Shown here piece after piece: positions 24,293-36,511 of a stretch of DNA of 64,000 nucleotides. Positions within the stretch are counted from its first letter, which is position 1. Each line of letters starts with the position of its first letter. The DNA lies in NCBI GenBank assembly GCA_005765155.1, contig VCCP01000002.1, forward strand, positions 5,394,001-5,458,000. Direction: 5' to 3'. Position numbers and translations under genes: made by a program. This stretch comes from Zelopaecilomyces penicillatus. Taxonomy: Eukaryota; Ascomycota; Sordariomycetes; Hypocreales; Pseudodiploosporaceae. The notes under the pieces are model-generated. The model was not told the origin of the DNA. It did not search any database and was given only the letters and a program-made list of their open reading frames with translations.

Positions 24293-27113
24293 TCTAGCCG
24301 GACGATGCATGGAAAAGTGGCCTGGCCGCTGTGTTGAGGGAAAGACTGCCTCGGAGATGTCATATTAACTTACACGGAGATGGTGGATCCCGCATCTAAG
24401 TAGCCATCCAAATGGTGGGAATATGTCAGGAATTGGAAAGCTGTTTGTCATAGGGCATAGAGATTGTAGACGATTAAATGAGTACAATGTTTCTCACAAG
24501 TCCAAATAAGAAGCTTGAGAGTATTACACAACTTGGGCTTGGTGGAGTATGCACTCCATTTGCATGGTCTCTCTGTAGGCTTTGATCATTAAGCAAGTAA
24601 TGTCTTTACCATTCTCCCTTTTCATGCAAATATGGAATCAAAATGATAAACACACAGCGCGAAACAGCAAAAAGAACAAGCCTAGTGCGTCGTTGGCCAT
24701 TGAAGCTTCTCGTTAGACGGTGACAATAGTTCCATGCGCCCTTGGCGCCTTAGCCCTCATCCGGTATCAGGTAGGTAACCTTGTAACTTTTGGTCAGATC
24801 ATGCCATTAAAATGCCGACCGAGTAGGAATTAAAATGACCTACGGCAAAGAAGCCAAAAAGAAATACATGTTAATCCTATACTTAATTTATGTATATGTC
24901 CCTGATATCTGTAAAAGCAAGGTCTAGTAGGCCATTTGGGATCACCGAGCGCATAGCGATAGAATAATTATAGTCAGAAGAATATAACCATCATTTCTAA
25001 CCAACCATCTTGATTACGCAGCCCGTGCTCGTTGAAAGAAACAGTTGAGACGAATGGCTTAAGAGTATGGAAGTAAGAGAGTATCTGTTGAATCAAGAGA
25101 TAAGCGTTCACAGGCTGTTGGGCTACTGATTCAACTTAAAGTTGGCATGTAAATAGCTAAAGACATTTATACACTTATTAACATTTGTAAAACTTTACGA
25201 TGAGACAAGTAAGTACAAGTGAAGCTTCATTGCTGCAAAAAGCAGATATCAAAGTCATGGTGATTCGTTATGAGAGAAAAGTGATATCGCCTTGTTCATT
25301 ATAATAAGTAAGGCACTTGAGTGCTGTCGTAAATAGCAGTATTAACGTCGCTCATCAAAATAGTCACATCGGTGTAGGGTAGCCAAAGACCACAATATCC
25401 CCCCCCCCCTCAAGGATTCTTTATGTCCCTACTTTCTTACAGTCAATGGTTCATTTTGGTAAACGAGGAATTCACAAATAAAATATTCTGTTGAGTTGAA
25501 AAAGTTGCCGAGGCACAGCGGAATACTACCATGGCGGAGCGGCATTGCTCATGAAGTTGTAATTAGAGCATGATGGGCCCAGGCGGAGTTTCGAAAACAG
25601 CTCGGCAGCCTACCCACTAAAAGATTTCAGAACAGGCCGTGGTCCGGCATCTAACCGGACATTGGGATTGTGTATTCGGCAGACAGAGCTTATAAATCAC
25701 AGCCATGTTCGCATATCATCTCCAGCCCTGTTGGCGGAGTTTGGGGGGGATTGCAATATATGCAATCAATGCAATAGTTGATCAGTCAATGGTTATAATC
25801 AATACCCTCGGGGGGCTAAAAGTAGACAACGGAGAGAGAGAAAGACGGGCCCACACCGGCCGGGAGGTTGGCCCGGCTCTAACTGGTGAGTGTCCCGGTG
25901 AGACATAGGGCGTGTGTCTTAATCTGCTCTGATGTCACAAAACGGTGAATATACCTAATTTGCTTTCAAATCAATAAATGTGCCAATTGCGGAGTAAGGA
26001 GGCTAAATCCGCCCGTCGGCTAGATACGAAAGTGCGAGAGCCGCAAGAACGATTGTGTGTGTGTGTGATGTTTGCTGTTTGCTGTTTGCTGTTGTAAATG
26101 GGATTGTTCGGTTCCAGATCGGGTAACATACACCAAAGTAGCCTCGATGCCTCGGCACTCGGAGGTTCTTAATAAAAAAAGGAAAAGGTGCGTTCACCGC
26201 CCGTCCCCAATCCGGCAGCCAACGCCGGCAGAAAAACGCGAAACGAATTACATCACTCCTCCCCACTTTAACTTTCCCCCCCCAACAGAAAACAGAACAG
26301 GCAGAGTAAGCTGAGCGAGTTTTTTATGGCTAGCTCAAGAAAATCGACACAGAGGTCGGATGTACGTAAACGGCAATTAAGTGTCATAACGTACACAAAC
26401 AACCCCCTTAGCAGACTAATCATCCCCCTCTGGCGCCGAGGGCTTTGATGGGTAGATAGATGTATTAGATGTGTGCCCAGAGAGAGAGGAGCTAAGGCCC
26501 GCGCCAGAGACCTGAATCAACTCCTCGGTTTCAAACTTGAATAATCGTTCAGTCAAGCCCCTCCCCCACCAATTATCTGATCCGGAGGGTCGTTTCCTAA
26601 AAAAACGACCTTTGCCTGGCCCGCTTTCCCGGCCCTGGAGTGGGCTGCAACCGACGCCTTGTCCGAAGGTCTGCCATCTTTCCCTCGCCGGCGCTTTGTC
26701 CGGATTCGGCCGTTCGCCCAGCGGGCCAAAAAAAACGTGGGGCTGGCCACCGTGTGTCGCATCGTGTCCATTTGGCGTGTTGTCCTTGTAATAGGTAGTC
26801 AGCTATTTTTTCCCCTTCACTACCTGTTATGTCTTGTCTAGGAAGATGCAAAAAAAAAAATGAATGAGAGGGGGTGGCCCCGGTTCGGTCACCGTGCCGA
26901 TTCTCCTCCTCCTCCTCCTCCTCCTCCTCCACCCCGTCGTCGCCGCCGCCGCCACACACCCCTTCCCTGGGAAAATCCGCACACGCCGCAGCAGGATCGG
27001 CCTGGAAGGCCAAGGAAAATCTAGAATTGTTCTGCCCCATGATTAGCTTTCTTGTGTAAGATCGGTTGGGCGGGGACTTGAGGGGGGGCTAGCAAGAAAG
27101 ACACTTTTTTTGT
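24293..27113. other. AT-rich intergenic region
   Basis: No gene is supported. The part from 24400 to 25600 is AT-rich and lacks open frames of any length; the part from 26000 to 27060 has GC-rich and simple-sequence DNA: (GT)n near 26054, a TGTTTGC heptamer repeated about 3.5 times at 26069-26093, and a (CTC)n tract at 26903-26930 that creates acidic or Ser-rich artefact frames. An ATCWGATAA-type GATA match in reverse orientation lies at 26573-26581. Confidence 0.5.
26069..26093. repeat. TGTTTGC heptanucleotide tandem repeat
   Basis: About 3.5 copies of TGTTTGC directly after a GT tract; intergenic. Confidence 0.85.
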
Positions 27114-27121
27114 TATATAAA
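27114..27121 (+). promoter_or_regulatory. TATA box of the MDR reductase gene
   Basis: TATATAAA about 155 bp before the ATG at 27269, followed by the (CAT)n leader. Confidence 0.65.
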
Positions 27122-27155
27122 GCTAGTGGCCCATCTTAGATTGTGGCTTTGAGAT

Positions 27156-27157
<2 letters not shown>

Positions 27158-27205
<48 letters not shown>
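27158..27205. repeat. (CAT)16 microsatellite in the presumed 5' UTR
   Basis: Sixteen CAT units between the TATA box and the start codon of the MDR gene, followed by CAC/CAA-rich DNA. In one frame it would encode poly-His, but the family's N-terminus begins at the later ATG, so it is taken as untranslated. Confidence 0.9.
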
Positions 27206-27207
<2 letters not shown>

Positions 27208-27268
27208 CAATTACAAACAACAACCACACACATCCACCACCACCACCAACCACCAACATAACCTCACA

Positions 27269-28483
27269 ATGGCTCGTGACAACCTCTCCGTCATTCTCGT
27301 CGAGCGACCCACCGACGACATCATCCCCGGCCAGACCTTCCACCAGAAGACATCGCCTGCCCCTTCGCCCAATGACCTCAAGGATGGCGAGATCCTCGTC
27401 GAGGCTCTCTACCTCTCCCTGGACCCGGCCATGCGAGCGTGGTTGAATGGTATGTTGTCAATGAATCAACGGTCCAACATCAATTGGCCAGTGGCCAGCT
27501 GTAATTGAAGATGAGAAAGCTAACATTCAACCCCTCAAAGATGTCCGATCCTATGTCCCCCCCGTCCCTCTCAACGGCCTCATGCGCGGTGCCTGCGCCT
27601 GCCGCGTCCTTGCTACCAAGAGCAAGCTCGCCGCCGTCGGCGACTTCGTCTACGGCCAGTGCGGCTGGACCGAGTTCGCTATCCTCCCCGAGAGCCGCTT
27701 CGAGCCCACATCCTCGTTCCCGGGCCTCAAGGAGCCCCAGGACATGCTCTCCTACCTGGGTCTGACTGGTGTCACGGCCTGGGTCGGCATGAACAACATT
27801 GGCAAGCCCAAGGCCGGTGAGACCGTCGTCGTCTCCGGCGCCGCTGGTGCTACTGGCAGCGTGGCTGGTCAGATTGCCAAGATTGCTGGTGCTCGCGTTG
27901 TTGGTATCGCTGGTAGCGACGACAAGTGCAAGTGGCTCACTGAGGAGCTGGGCTTTGATGTTGCCATCAACTACAAGGACCCTGACTTCAAGGAGAAGTT
28001 CAAGCAGGCCACCCCCAACTACATTGACGTCTACTTTGACAATGGTGCGTACACCTACCCCCCCTCTGGTCTCTCTTTTATCCGTCACATAACATCTACT
28101 AACATACAATATCTATAGTCGGTGGTGAGGTTCTCAACGCCTGTCTGGCCCGAGCCAAGGAGTTCGCCCGCTTCGTCATGTGCGGCGGCATCAGCCAGTA
28201 CAACACCGCCAACCCCCAAGGCCCCAGCAACATCAACCGAGTCATCGCCATGCGTGTCCGCATGGAGGGCTTCATCGTCTTCGACCACGCCGACCAGTTC
28301 GCCCAGGCTCGCCAGGAGCTCGCCGGGTGGGCCTCCGAGGGCAAGCTCAAGAAGACGGAGCACATCCTCAAGGGCGGCCTCAAGGTCGCCGAGCAAGGCC
28401 TCGTTGATTTGTACAAGGGCTCAAACACTGGCAAGCTGCTGGTTGAGATTAAGAACCCCAACGAGAGCCCCTCCAAGCTGTAA
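27269..28483 (+). CDS. NADPH-dependent medium-chain reductase, alkenal/leukotriene-reductase-like
   Basis: Three exons (27269-27449, 27541-28044, 28119-28483) give 349 residues, the usual length. The start ATG has context CACAATGGC. The N-terminal half is the ADH_N_2-type fold with YLSLDPAMRAW, a hallmark of the PTGR/alkenal double-bond reductase branch that lacks catalytic zinc. The NADPH-binding motif GAAGATGSVAG is at residues 160-170. After it come VCGGIS-like and NI-rich segments and the tail typical of this branch. Such enzymes reduce the C=C bond of alpha,beta-unsaturated aldehydes and ketones in the cytosol and often help detoxify lipid-peroxidation products; fungal members also tailor metabolites. 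Intron 2 has a CTAAC branch site. Codons are strongly C-ending, suggesting good expression. Confidence 0.92.
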
Positions 28484-29481
28484 ATGTTTTCCATTATGAA
28501 AACAGTGACAGGAACAAGAACGAAAAAAAATCAAAAATCTTATAAATAAATGATTATGACATGAGACGACTGGAAATCTGGATACATGTACATAGCGGTG
28601 GTGGGCTGGACATAGGATAGGGACACTCAATGGCAAATAGCATTCATGAGAATGCAGTTTTTATTTAAATCACTTCCATTCCTCGACTGTGTCTTTGTTT
28701 AGTGTATGAAAATGCTTACTATATGGTGTACAGCAGCTACCTTCATGACGTATACATCCTCCCGCCATGAGCCATTTAAAACCCACGCCTCAACACGGCA
28801 CCATCCATCCAAGGTTGCTCTAATCATATATATCACTCTTCCAGTAGGCTTCTCCGAATGCGTTCGGTGGGGCCGATGCAAACCAGCCCTGGCCCATCGG
28901 CATCCTTCCCAGGTCCCGCCAAAGGGGGCGCCAATCATTGGGTCCTTATTACTGTCACCCAAAACAACATATCGTATACAAATTATACCCTATTGCGGCC
29001 CAGCCTCTAATACTATCTATCTAGTATTGGCGGACATCTCTGGGGCACAAGCATGTCTGTAAAGGGTATTAAGAATCGAAATCCCCATGAATGTCATGAC
29101 ATGACTTGCAACATCCCATTACTCGTAACATGTCATGTCATCGACCCATATTGAACGCCACAAACACCTCTCGGCAACACAACAAAGACCAATCATTGCC
29201 TAGGATCCAAAAAATAAAATAAAAAAATAACATGGCTTTGGGTCTCAAAATGCTTTTCGAATTACGGCGGCAGCTATGCCGACACTATTAAATCATACAG
29301 GTCCGATAATTCATGACACGTCCCGTTTGTACCAAAGCGCCAATATCACAGCCCACCCAAATCCGAATACTATATATACAATCCAATCCAGAGTTTAGCC
29401 CAACTGCCACGTCGACTGAGCTGATGCCGGTGTTGTTGTTCTGTCTCTTTCTTCCTTCCTTCCTTCCATTGCTCGGGGTAT
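28484..29481. other. convergent intergenic region with an inverted repeat
   Basis: Lies between the 3' ends of the MDR and GT31 genes. It holds A-rich tracts likely to be polyadenylation signals (28525-28552, 29200-29232) and the ATGACATGAC inverted repeat at 29096-29141. No gene seen. Confidence 0.5.
29096..29141. repeat. 10-bp inverted repeat between convergent genes
   Basis: ATGACATGAC (29096-29105) and GTCATGTCAT (29132-29141) are exact reverse complements separated by 26 bp. The left arm also sits inside a local palindrome, GTCATGAC. Confidence 0.75.
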
Positions 29482-31331
29482 TCAAAAGATGCGCGTTATA
29501 CTTGGTCCCACCCACTCTACCTTCTTACACTGCCTCTCTTTTCGCCATTTGTTGATTCTGTCCTCGACCCAACCGGACTTGTAATCAGCCCATTTGGCGT
29601 CCTTTGGCAGCGCTGCGCCCTTCTTCATCTTCTTGTTCTGCTCTTCGCTGAGTATCGGCCCCGGCTCACGCGCTTCGCCGTATCGAATCGCTCTCATGAG
29701 AATGCACTTCTTCTCGTCCCGACCTCTCCAGTTCCACTGTACACACTTGTCCTCCTTTTGACAAAGCTTTTCGCACTTTTCAGACGAGTCGATGCCAGCG
29801 TCGGCCGATGGAACCCAGCTGTCCCAGTCGCCATTATTCCAATTGTCTATGGTCTGGGGCTTGCCTGGATGATGAAAGTTGAATAGATCCGAGTACAGTA
29901 GCGGCCGCTGCATACCACAGGTTAGCAATCCATCTGCCAAATATCATAAAACGTTGAGACATAGTAGTTACACAACGTGACAGCAACGCCTTGTTTCGGA
30001 AAGGAAGCAAGCTAGGGGCAAAAACAAAATGCACGTCACTTCAGACCTCGAATGTCACACGTACCGAATGCTGTCGCTGGCCAAACTCCCATCTCCAGAC
30101 GTCAACCATGTCCTTGGGCGACGTCTTATGTAGCGTCAGGACTGGCTGACACCAGTAGCGATCGCTGTACGGAATACCGTGCAGTGGATGTGGGTTAAAC
30201 ATTGGCCAGTACCCTTGAAGGGCAATACTGGCGTTCCACAGAGTCCAGCCTACCACGCTGTCACCGCAGCACTCGCCTCGCAGCAGGGGAAGCCATTTCT
30301 CCGTTAGCGGCGGGTCGATATACTGGCCGTGGGGTGAAGTTTCGCGATGGAGCAAAGCCTTAATGGCAGCGCGGCTGAGGACATATCCCGGACCCCCATT
30401 GGCAAACCAGGTCTTGATATTTCTCTTAGAGTCAAATCGTCCGGGGGATGGAGAGCCCATGTAAATGGGCTGGTCGGGATCAAAGGTTTGAAGAAAACGG
30501 AATGCATTGTCCCAGAAGACATAACTGTCAGACACACCACAAGTCAGCACAAGAGCTAAAGCCAGTTGATTGTGGTTTGTAGCAACCCCTCCAAACGCGA
30601 GCGAAAAAAGCCCAGGTGGATTTGTGCTACATCGCACACTCGCTTCGAGACATGGATTATACTCACGTGTCTGTTTCAAAAAAGAAGTAAAAGGGCTTGT
30701 TGGGCTTTTCCAACCATGCCCTCTCCAACATGGGCAGAAACTTATACTTGTCGATGATCCAGCCGTCGACGCGCTTCGTTGCCTCCATGTCCTTGTCCAG
30801 AGTGCCATTGTTGCGCATCTCCTTTTGCCAGAGGTAGTTTTTGATGTGGGGGTTCTCGGCGACGTTGTAGTAGCTGTCGGGCAGATCCGCGAGGATATCG
30901 ATGATTTGGTGGTCGCCAACCTTTTCGTCGAGGTCAGAGAAGATGAGAAGTTCGCTCGGGGCGAAACATGCGCTGACGCTGTTGAGCTGCGCTTCGATCT
31001 TGGAGCGGTTCTCGCCGTGGCCCATCTTGAGAACGGGCTGGACAAGATTTAGAATATGCTTCGGAAAGCTCTCGCAAAGTTCCTTGGTCGACTTGCCGAC
31101 GGGGTCGACGGAGATGGGAGCGAAACTGCTGACGGTGGTATAGGGGTAGAAATCGGACGGCTCATGCCAGCCCAGCGCGGGCAGCATCGCAGCGCCATCA
31201 CCACGACGCCCTAGAAGCACGAAAACGAAGATGACAAAGGATGCTGCGGCGACGGCGATGCGGATGAATCGTTTGTTGAGCGTCATGGCCAGGCGCGGCG
31301 AGTCGGGCGCAAGGTTGGGGAAGAGCGTCAT
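29482..31331 (-). CDS. glycosyltransferase family 31-like type II membrane protein with PAN-like tail
   Basis: Three exons on the minus strand: 31331-30667, 30524-30065 and 29907-29482, total 516 residues. Starting at the ATG at 31331 (an alternative is 31286), a short basic cytoplasmic tail is followed by one membrane anchor at about residues 24-41, the layout of a Golgi type II transferase. The luminal domain has the variant acidic motif FFETDTYV near residue 220, split by intron 1 and corresponding to the metal-binding DxD region of fringe/GT31 enzymes. Motifs FANGGPGYVLSR and CCGDSVVGW follow, as in that family. The last exon carries a Cys cluster (EKCEKLC, DKCVQWNW, KKC) resembling a PAN/apple module. 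It likely transfers galactose or a similar sugar to glycoproteins or glycolipids; donor and acceptor are unknown. The 5' region has GAAGAC repeats (31472-31497). Confidence 0.85.
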
Positions 31332-34300
31332 TGCAGCGAGGACATTGCATGAACGAACGAGACGCGACGGGCCGAAGGGGGTGATGGAGACGGCTGGTCG
31401 ACGAGTGCACTGTATCTGCGAAAACAACAGCAGCAGGATACAATTGAAGAGAGAGATTGACGGCCGTCGACAAAGACGAAGACGAAGACGAAGACGGGAT
31501 AGGATGGAGGAGGCGACTGGCGTTTGATCCCCACAAGCCAACCTTGAAAGCTTCGTTTTTCGTCCTTTGGCCGCTGGACGAAACAACGTTATGTAACTTA
31601 TACCCGGCTAGGCTGAGCCGGCCACTTCCTAAAAGGGGGCAGTTGGGGACCGATCAAAGGGCAGCCGGCGTATTAGCGCCTCCACCTCCCTAGCTTAAAG
31701 AGCTGCGGGGAGCTTAGAGGGTTACGTTAGGTGTTGTTGTAGGGCGCCCCAGGGGTCCTATGCTGATGCTACAGCAGGCAATGCCCACTGTAATTGTATA
31801 TAGGTAGTAGGTCCAGTACCTGCATGTTAGGCGCCCCCCTGTGTGGCGCACGTGCTCGGTTCCAGCCTTGTCGTACAAACAATACGAGCTGGTTGACAAT
31901 AACCTGATAACGTAAAATCAGCCCCTGAAGAGCAAGTTGAACGAGGGCCGGCATGCATGTCCCTTTTGGTTGCTGACATCTGCATTATTACCTACAAGTA
32001 CTAGATAGGCTGTGCCAACTACCCACCTCTCATTATTGTGTCAACTCATGTTGTTTCACGTTTCACTCTGCTGTGCAAAGTATAAATACGGCTTAGCGCT
32101 GATGGAGCTGCGAAATGGGTATTGACATTCCTCCATCAATCATCAACAAATCAGTCAGTCAGTGTTTGTAACTGGATGACGGGAGGTCTTGATGGTTTAT
32201 GACAGGCACCAACACGACTCGATTCAATTGGACAAAATTCTCCCCCCCACCAGCGCGTGAGCCTGCGCCACCTCCCCGGCCCATCGCATCCACTCAGACG
32301 GAGAGAAGAAAAAAAAGTTTGTTTGAAAAGCAATATCAAAACAAAAGTTCAGATGAGAGTGGAATGCTAGCTGTGAGAGACAGGGGATCAACAAGCATCT
32401 CGGCTTTCACACCGTCTGGTTTGTTTGTCTAGCTAGACTCGGCCAATCAGCACTGCCAATTGGACTCCAGGACCCTATGGCGCCCGCTCAGGTAGTAAGT
32501 GAGTGGGGTTGGTTGAGCAGAATAACAAGCTTTTGAGTTGGTTGAATAACATTGTTCGACTCAGGTAAGTGGCTCATGTCTTGTTGGTTTTCATCTAAGC
32601 ACGTGGACAAAAGTACAGTACAATAAGATGAGCTTGGATAGACAATGCTTGGCGGGTATATCCTATGATTCAGGTTCACTTCCTCTTGTCCTTCACCTCC
32701 CGAGGTCGGGCTACAAGAACCTCATTACTCGTGTAGCTCCAGTGTGGCAGACACGTCATGTTACACAGCCTCGCACGACTTGTTACACCATAGTTACAGC
32801 TTGCCACTGACCGAATTGTTCTACTTGGATGGCTAAATGGAGACTACATGTGTAAAACTAACTCATGGAGAAGCTGACTGTGCAGCGTCATCATAACACG
32901 GGCAAATATTGATCATGGCCCATGCACAGACACCTGATCCAGCAATAAGTGGATAATACATCAATGCTGACATTTCTCTTTATGCGCTTTGCTCCTACCA
33001 GTGTATGAGTGTAGGCGGAGTTGCTCTTTTAGTCGGTGTCTGGTGAGAATGAGGCGGAGGGTTAAAAGGTCACCTCCGCCCGAGTTTGAGATGCTGGAGC
33101 GCACAGACTTGATGCCAGTGTTCTTGGCACAAGTGTCATGGAAGCATTTCCACGATAAGTCAAACGTTGTGCTGTTTTTTCAACATTTAAAGTATACGTC
33201 TGGGGTTACTCTATTTTGCATGTCGCTGCGCCAAAAAATAATAATAATTAGATTGAGCGCCTTGCCAAACACCCAGGAAGAGGGTATTCCGAGTTCTGCC
33301 ATTTCAACTTCCAACAATAGCAACCCTAAAAACTACATGACAATATTTCAGTTCGAACAGCCGAGATTCTTTCTATCGTCATCTGAGTCATGTGGAAAAC
33401 TACAATTGCTATAGACTGCTGATTTTGTCCTGGTGGCCCTGCTCCGAAAACGTATTCTCTTTCTCTCTTTTCTAGCCGAACGGGGCGCGCGACTTGTCAA
33501 GTTCAATAATTGGAGCCAGCAATTATTTAGAAGTGTTTCGTCAAATTTCAGTGAAACCGACATGAACAAAAGAAATTCTGCTGAAAACTCAGATGATCGG
33601 AACTAGCTGGATTTTAACCATGGTATCGGATATACAGGGACGGGCTTTGGGAGAAATCTGCGCTAAACCCGAGTGACCAGTTTCTTTTTTTCTCTTTTGT
33701 GAAGGTGGAAAGTTTGTTTGCATTGCCTATGCCTGCTATTTCGCACGGCATCATCTCCCACATAGACATCAATCATTGCGTGGGAGCTGCCAAGCGAGGG
33801 ACCAGGTATATGATCTACACAGGCAGGACAGGATCCAGCTCAATTGGATCCCAAACTCATAAAGCCTAAGCCAACCCACATCACGAACAGTGAACACAGT
33901 GAACATTCTGGTTTTACAATTTTCGATTAAACCCTATATAATGCGCCACGTTTCCTCCCTTCTACCTGTAAACTATGTTGATCGATCTTGAATAGTTGGA
34001 GTTGACAAGCCTCCAAGAAGTTGGTCTTACTATTTTACTACAGAAACCATCCAGAAGACACAAATGGTTGATCATCGCCAAGTATACCATCTCAAGAAGA
34101 GACCCAGCAACTTTCACCACATGAGACTTTAGCATGTCCATTTACAGACACTCCAATGTAAACCGTTAACGTTGTCCCTGGAAGCTGCCAAATCGTCATT
34201 GTCACCGGAAATCTGTGTATTTACGACACGGGCCCCACATATCCGGCCCTTTGGTCCAGAAAGTGATTGTCCCATCCCCATCATGCCGGCCCCCGGAGAT

Positions 34301-35506
34301 GGGCATTTCATCCGAGCAAGTGTTCAACGGGATTCCCGGGGATGAAACCGGACTCTAGCGGCCGCTAGAACACATGCGGGCTGGGAGAGACAGGCACGGA
34401 GATTCAGCCTCGGTTCCAATGCCCAAGCAATCTACACACCTTATGCCAAACTATAGTGTTGAGTAACATATATGAGCAGTGGAGTATTATGCCGCACAAC
34501 TGCTGAGGCTGTGACTGGATAATGAGCATGACCCCCCCCCTCTCTCTCGTTCTATTTCTACAGCTATATTGCAGCAATTGTTGGGATGTATATGCGTGGG
34601 GGGGATGGGGGCCAAAGGGTACGATTGATAAGATTTCCGTGTGTCAAATTCATGCCGGGTTCATTGGCCCAATGCATAGCAGACCGAAGCTTTGCTAATA
34701 GAAACAAAACAACACCTTCAAGATTACTGCACCCAATAGAAAAAGGAAAAGGCTTCTAGCCTCGGACAACCTCAAATAAACATGCTCTGTTCTTGTGGCG
34801 TCGGAACATGTCAAATAATTTGGCCGACTACCGTACACCCGGCGCTCTACTAAAAAAGAGTCACACAAGTTCTCGTCTCTTCCCATCCCGCCGCCAAGGG
34901 GGGTTTCTTCAAAAAAGCCCCACCACCCATGCTCGGATCAGATAACTCTAGCGGCGACACTGCGGGTTTTTGCCTAACTTATAATGGTGGGATGGGATCA
35001 ATGAGAATGGAAGCCAACGTTTAATAACACGTGTTAGCCAGGCCGGGGTAGGCATTTTCTTGTCTTATTTTGGTTGGTATCAAAAACGGTGCGAAAGCCC
35101 GCGGCTCTCGGACCTGCGGCAGGCTTTTGGTCTTTTCTTAGAACGCAACCCAACATTTCAGCTCCTCTGAAGAGGAGGGGGAACGGGGGGGTATATTGAA
35201 GTGCCAAGGGTCTTTTGTAGTAATAGCCTTGCAAAGCTAAAAAAATTTAAAGCGCTCAGGGGGAGGGGGAGGGGATTGTAGTGCCCAATGGTCGGGACCA
35301 ACCTGGCAAAGGGTGTAACTTTACCAATTAGCTAACGGCATTTCACTCTCCTCATCCTGGTATCAGGAGAGAGAGCCTAATGGTGGAATCATCCAGAGGC
35401 GTGCACTAATGAAACGTGGACATGGAAGATAATGCTGGTGTATCGGGATGGAACTCGGGGCCGGGTCAGCTAGTGAGAGTGCAATGGAACGAAACGTCAG
35501 ACCGGA
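31332..35506. other. 4.3-kb gene-free region
   Basis: No gene is supported; all open frames are short (up to about 140 codons) and lack domains or coherent splicing. It contains a hexanucleotide tract (31472-31497) in the leader of the GT31 gene, C-rich runs (34531-34540), AT-rich parts, and an ATCAGATAA GATA-type match at 34937-34945. The final 300 bp form the promoter of the GNAT gene. Confidence 0.5.
31472..31497. repeat. (GAAGAC)n hexanucleotide repeat
   Basis: About four GAAGAC units, upstream of the GT31 start and probably in its 5' UTR. Confidence 0.85.
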
Positions 35507-35514
35507 TATATAAA
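35507..35514 (+). promoter_or_regulatory. TATA box of the GNAT gene
   Basis: TATATAAA 159 bp before the ATG at 35666. Confidence 0.65.
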
Positions 35515-35665
35515 GACACTATGATGCCCTGGATGGTGGGAATTGAAGCAGTTCTTGAGTTACATTGCCAACTATTCAAAAAATCATCATCAACGGGTCT
35601 CAGATTGGACACTCCGTCATACTCAAAGACACCCACTCTTGACAATCTTGACAACTACCTTCAAC

Positions 35666-36082
35666 ATGGTCCTCGTCGTGCTTCCCGCGCTGATCCCCGA
35701 GATCCCGCGCATCTACGAGATTTACTTCGAAGCATTCAAGAACGAGCGCATGGGCCAAATCATCCTCGATGTTCTCTTCCCCGGTACTCGGGACGAAGCC
35801 TTTAGAAAAGCCCACGCGGCGGGCACGCTGGCCTACTGGCACACGACCACCAACCAGTACACGCTCAAGTGCATCGACACGGCATCGGGGGATATTGTAG
35901 GCATGGGGCTGGGTGATCTTTACCTTACAGAGAGGAGCGAGGAAGAGCGTGCGAACCATGGCATACCCTGGCTGGAGGGCGAGCAGCGTCAACGGGCCGA
36001 GGCGATTCTGAACCCGTTGTGGGAGATGAGGGAGAAGCTGTTTGGTGGCAGACGCTACATCTGTAAGTTCATCCACTCTCCA

Positions 36083-36123
<41 letters not shown>

Positions 36124-36511
36124 CACACACACATGCATGCATTTGCTTGCATTAGTTCATCATCCCTGTGCAGATTGATAAAGACTAACACATATGCTGT
36201 TCCCAGACTGCCATGTCGCTGCCGTTGATCCCAAACACCAGGGCCGTAAAGCCGGCGCGTTGCTGGTGCAGTGGGGTCTCGACCTGGGTGAGAAGACCGG
36301 CCTGCCCGTCTACTTTGAGTCCTCGCCCACCACAGCCGGCCTGTACACGAAGCTGGGCTTCGAGCTACTAGAGGACAAGATTGTACACAAGGCTGCGGTG
36401 CTGGGCACAGAAGATGACATTGAGGTGCCCCTGATGGTGAAGATGCCGTCGAATGCGGGCATGACTTTTGCCGAGTGGAGGGCGGCAGGCTATCCCGAGT
36501 TTGCTGCGTAA
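35666..36511 (+). CDS. GNAT-family N-acetyltransferase
   Basis: Two exons (35666-36062, 36207-36511) give 233 residues. The ATG at 35666 (CAACATGGT) precedes VLPALIPEIPRIYEIYFEAF, the usual N-terminal helix of fungal GNATs; the frame is open upstream but only as leader. Exon 2 carries motif A, VAAVDPKHQGRKAGALLVQWG, with the Q-x-x-G-x-A pyrophosphate loop for acetyl-CoA, then YFESSPTTAGLYTKLGFE, the typical motif B with the Tyr that can act as general acid. The predicted reaction is acetyl transfer to an amine on a small molecule or protein; the substrate is unknown. There is no targeting signal. The intron contains a (CT)18 tract. The next gene, also on the plus strand, is 0.8 kb downstream. 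Confidence 0.9.
36085..36120. repeat. (CT)18 microsatellite inside the GNAT intron
   Basis: Uninterrupted CT units followed by a CA-rich tract, within the intron 36063-36206. Confidence 0.95.

Noticed and set aside
26597..27040. Minus-strand frame with poly-Glu stretch
   Set aside because: The acidic run comes from the CTC microsatellite; the rest lacks any domain.
27143..27508. Poly-His N-terminal extension of the MDR enzyme
   Set aside because: The frame over the CAT repeat runs into the gene, but family members begin at the later ATG (27269), and the repeat lies just after the TATA box.
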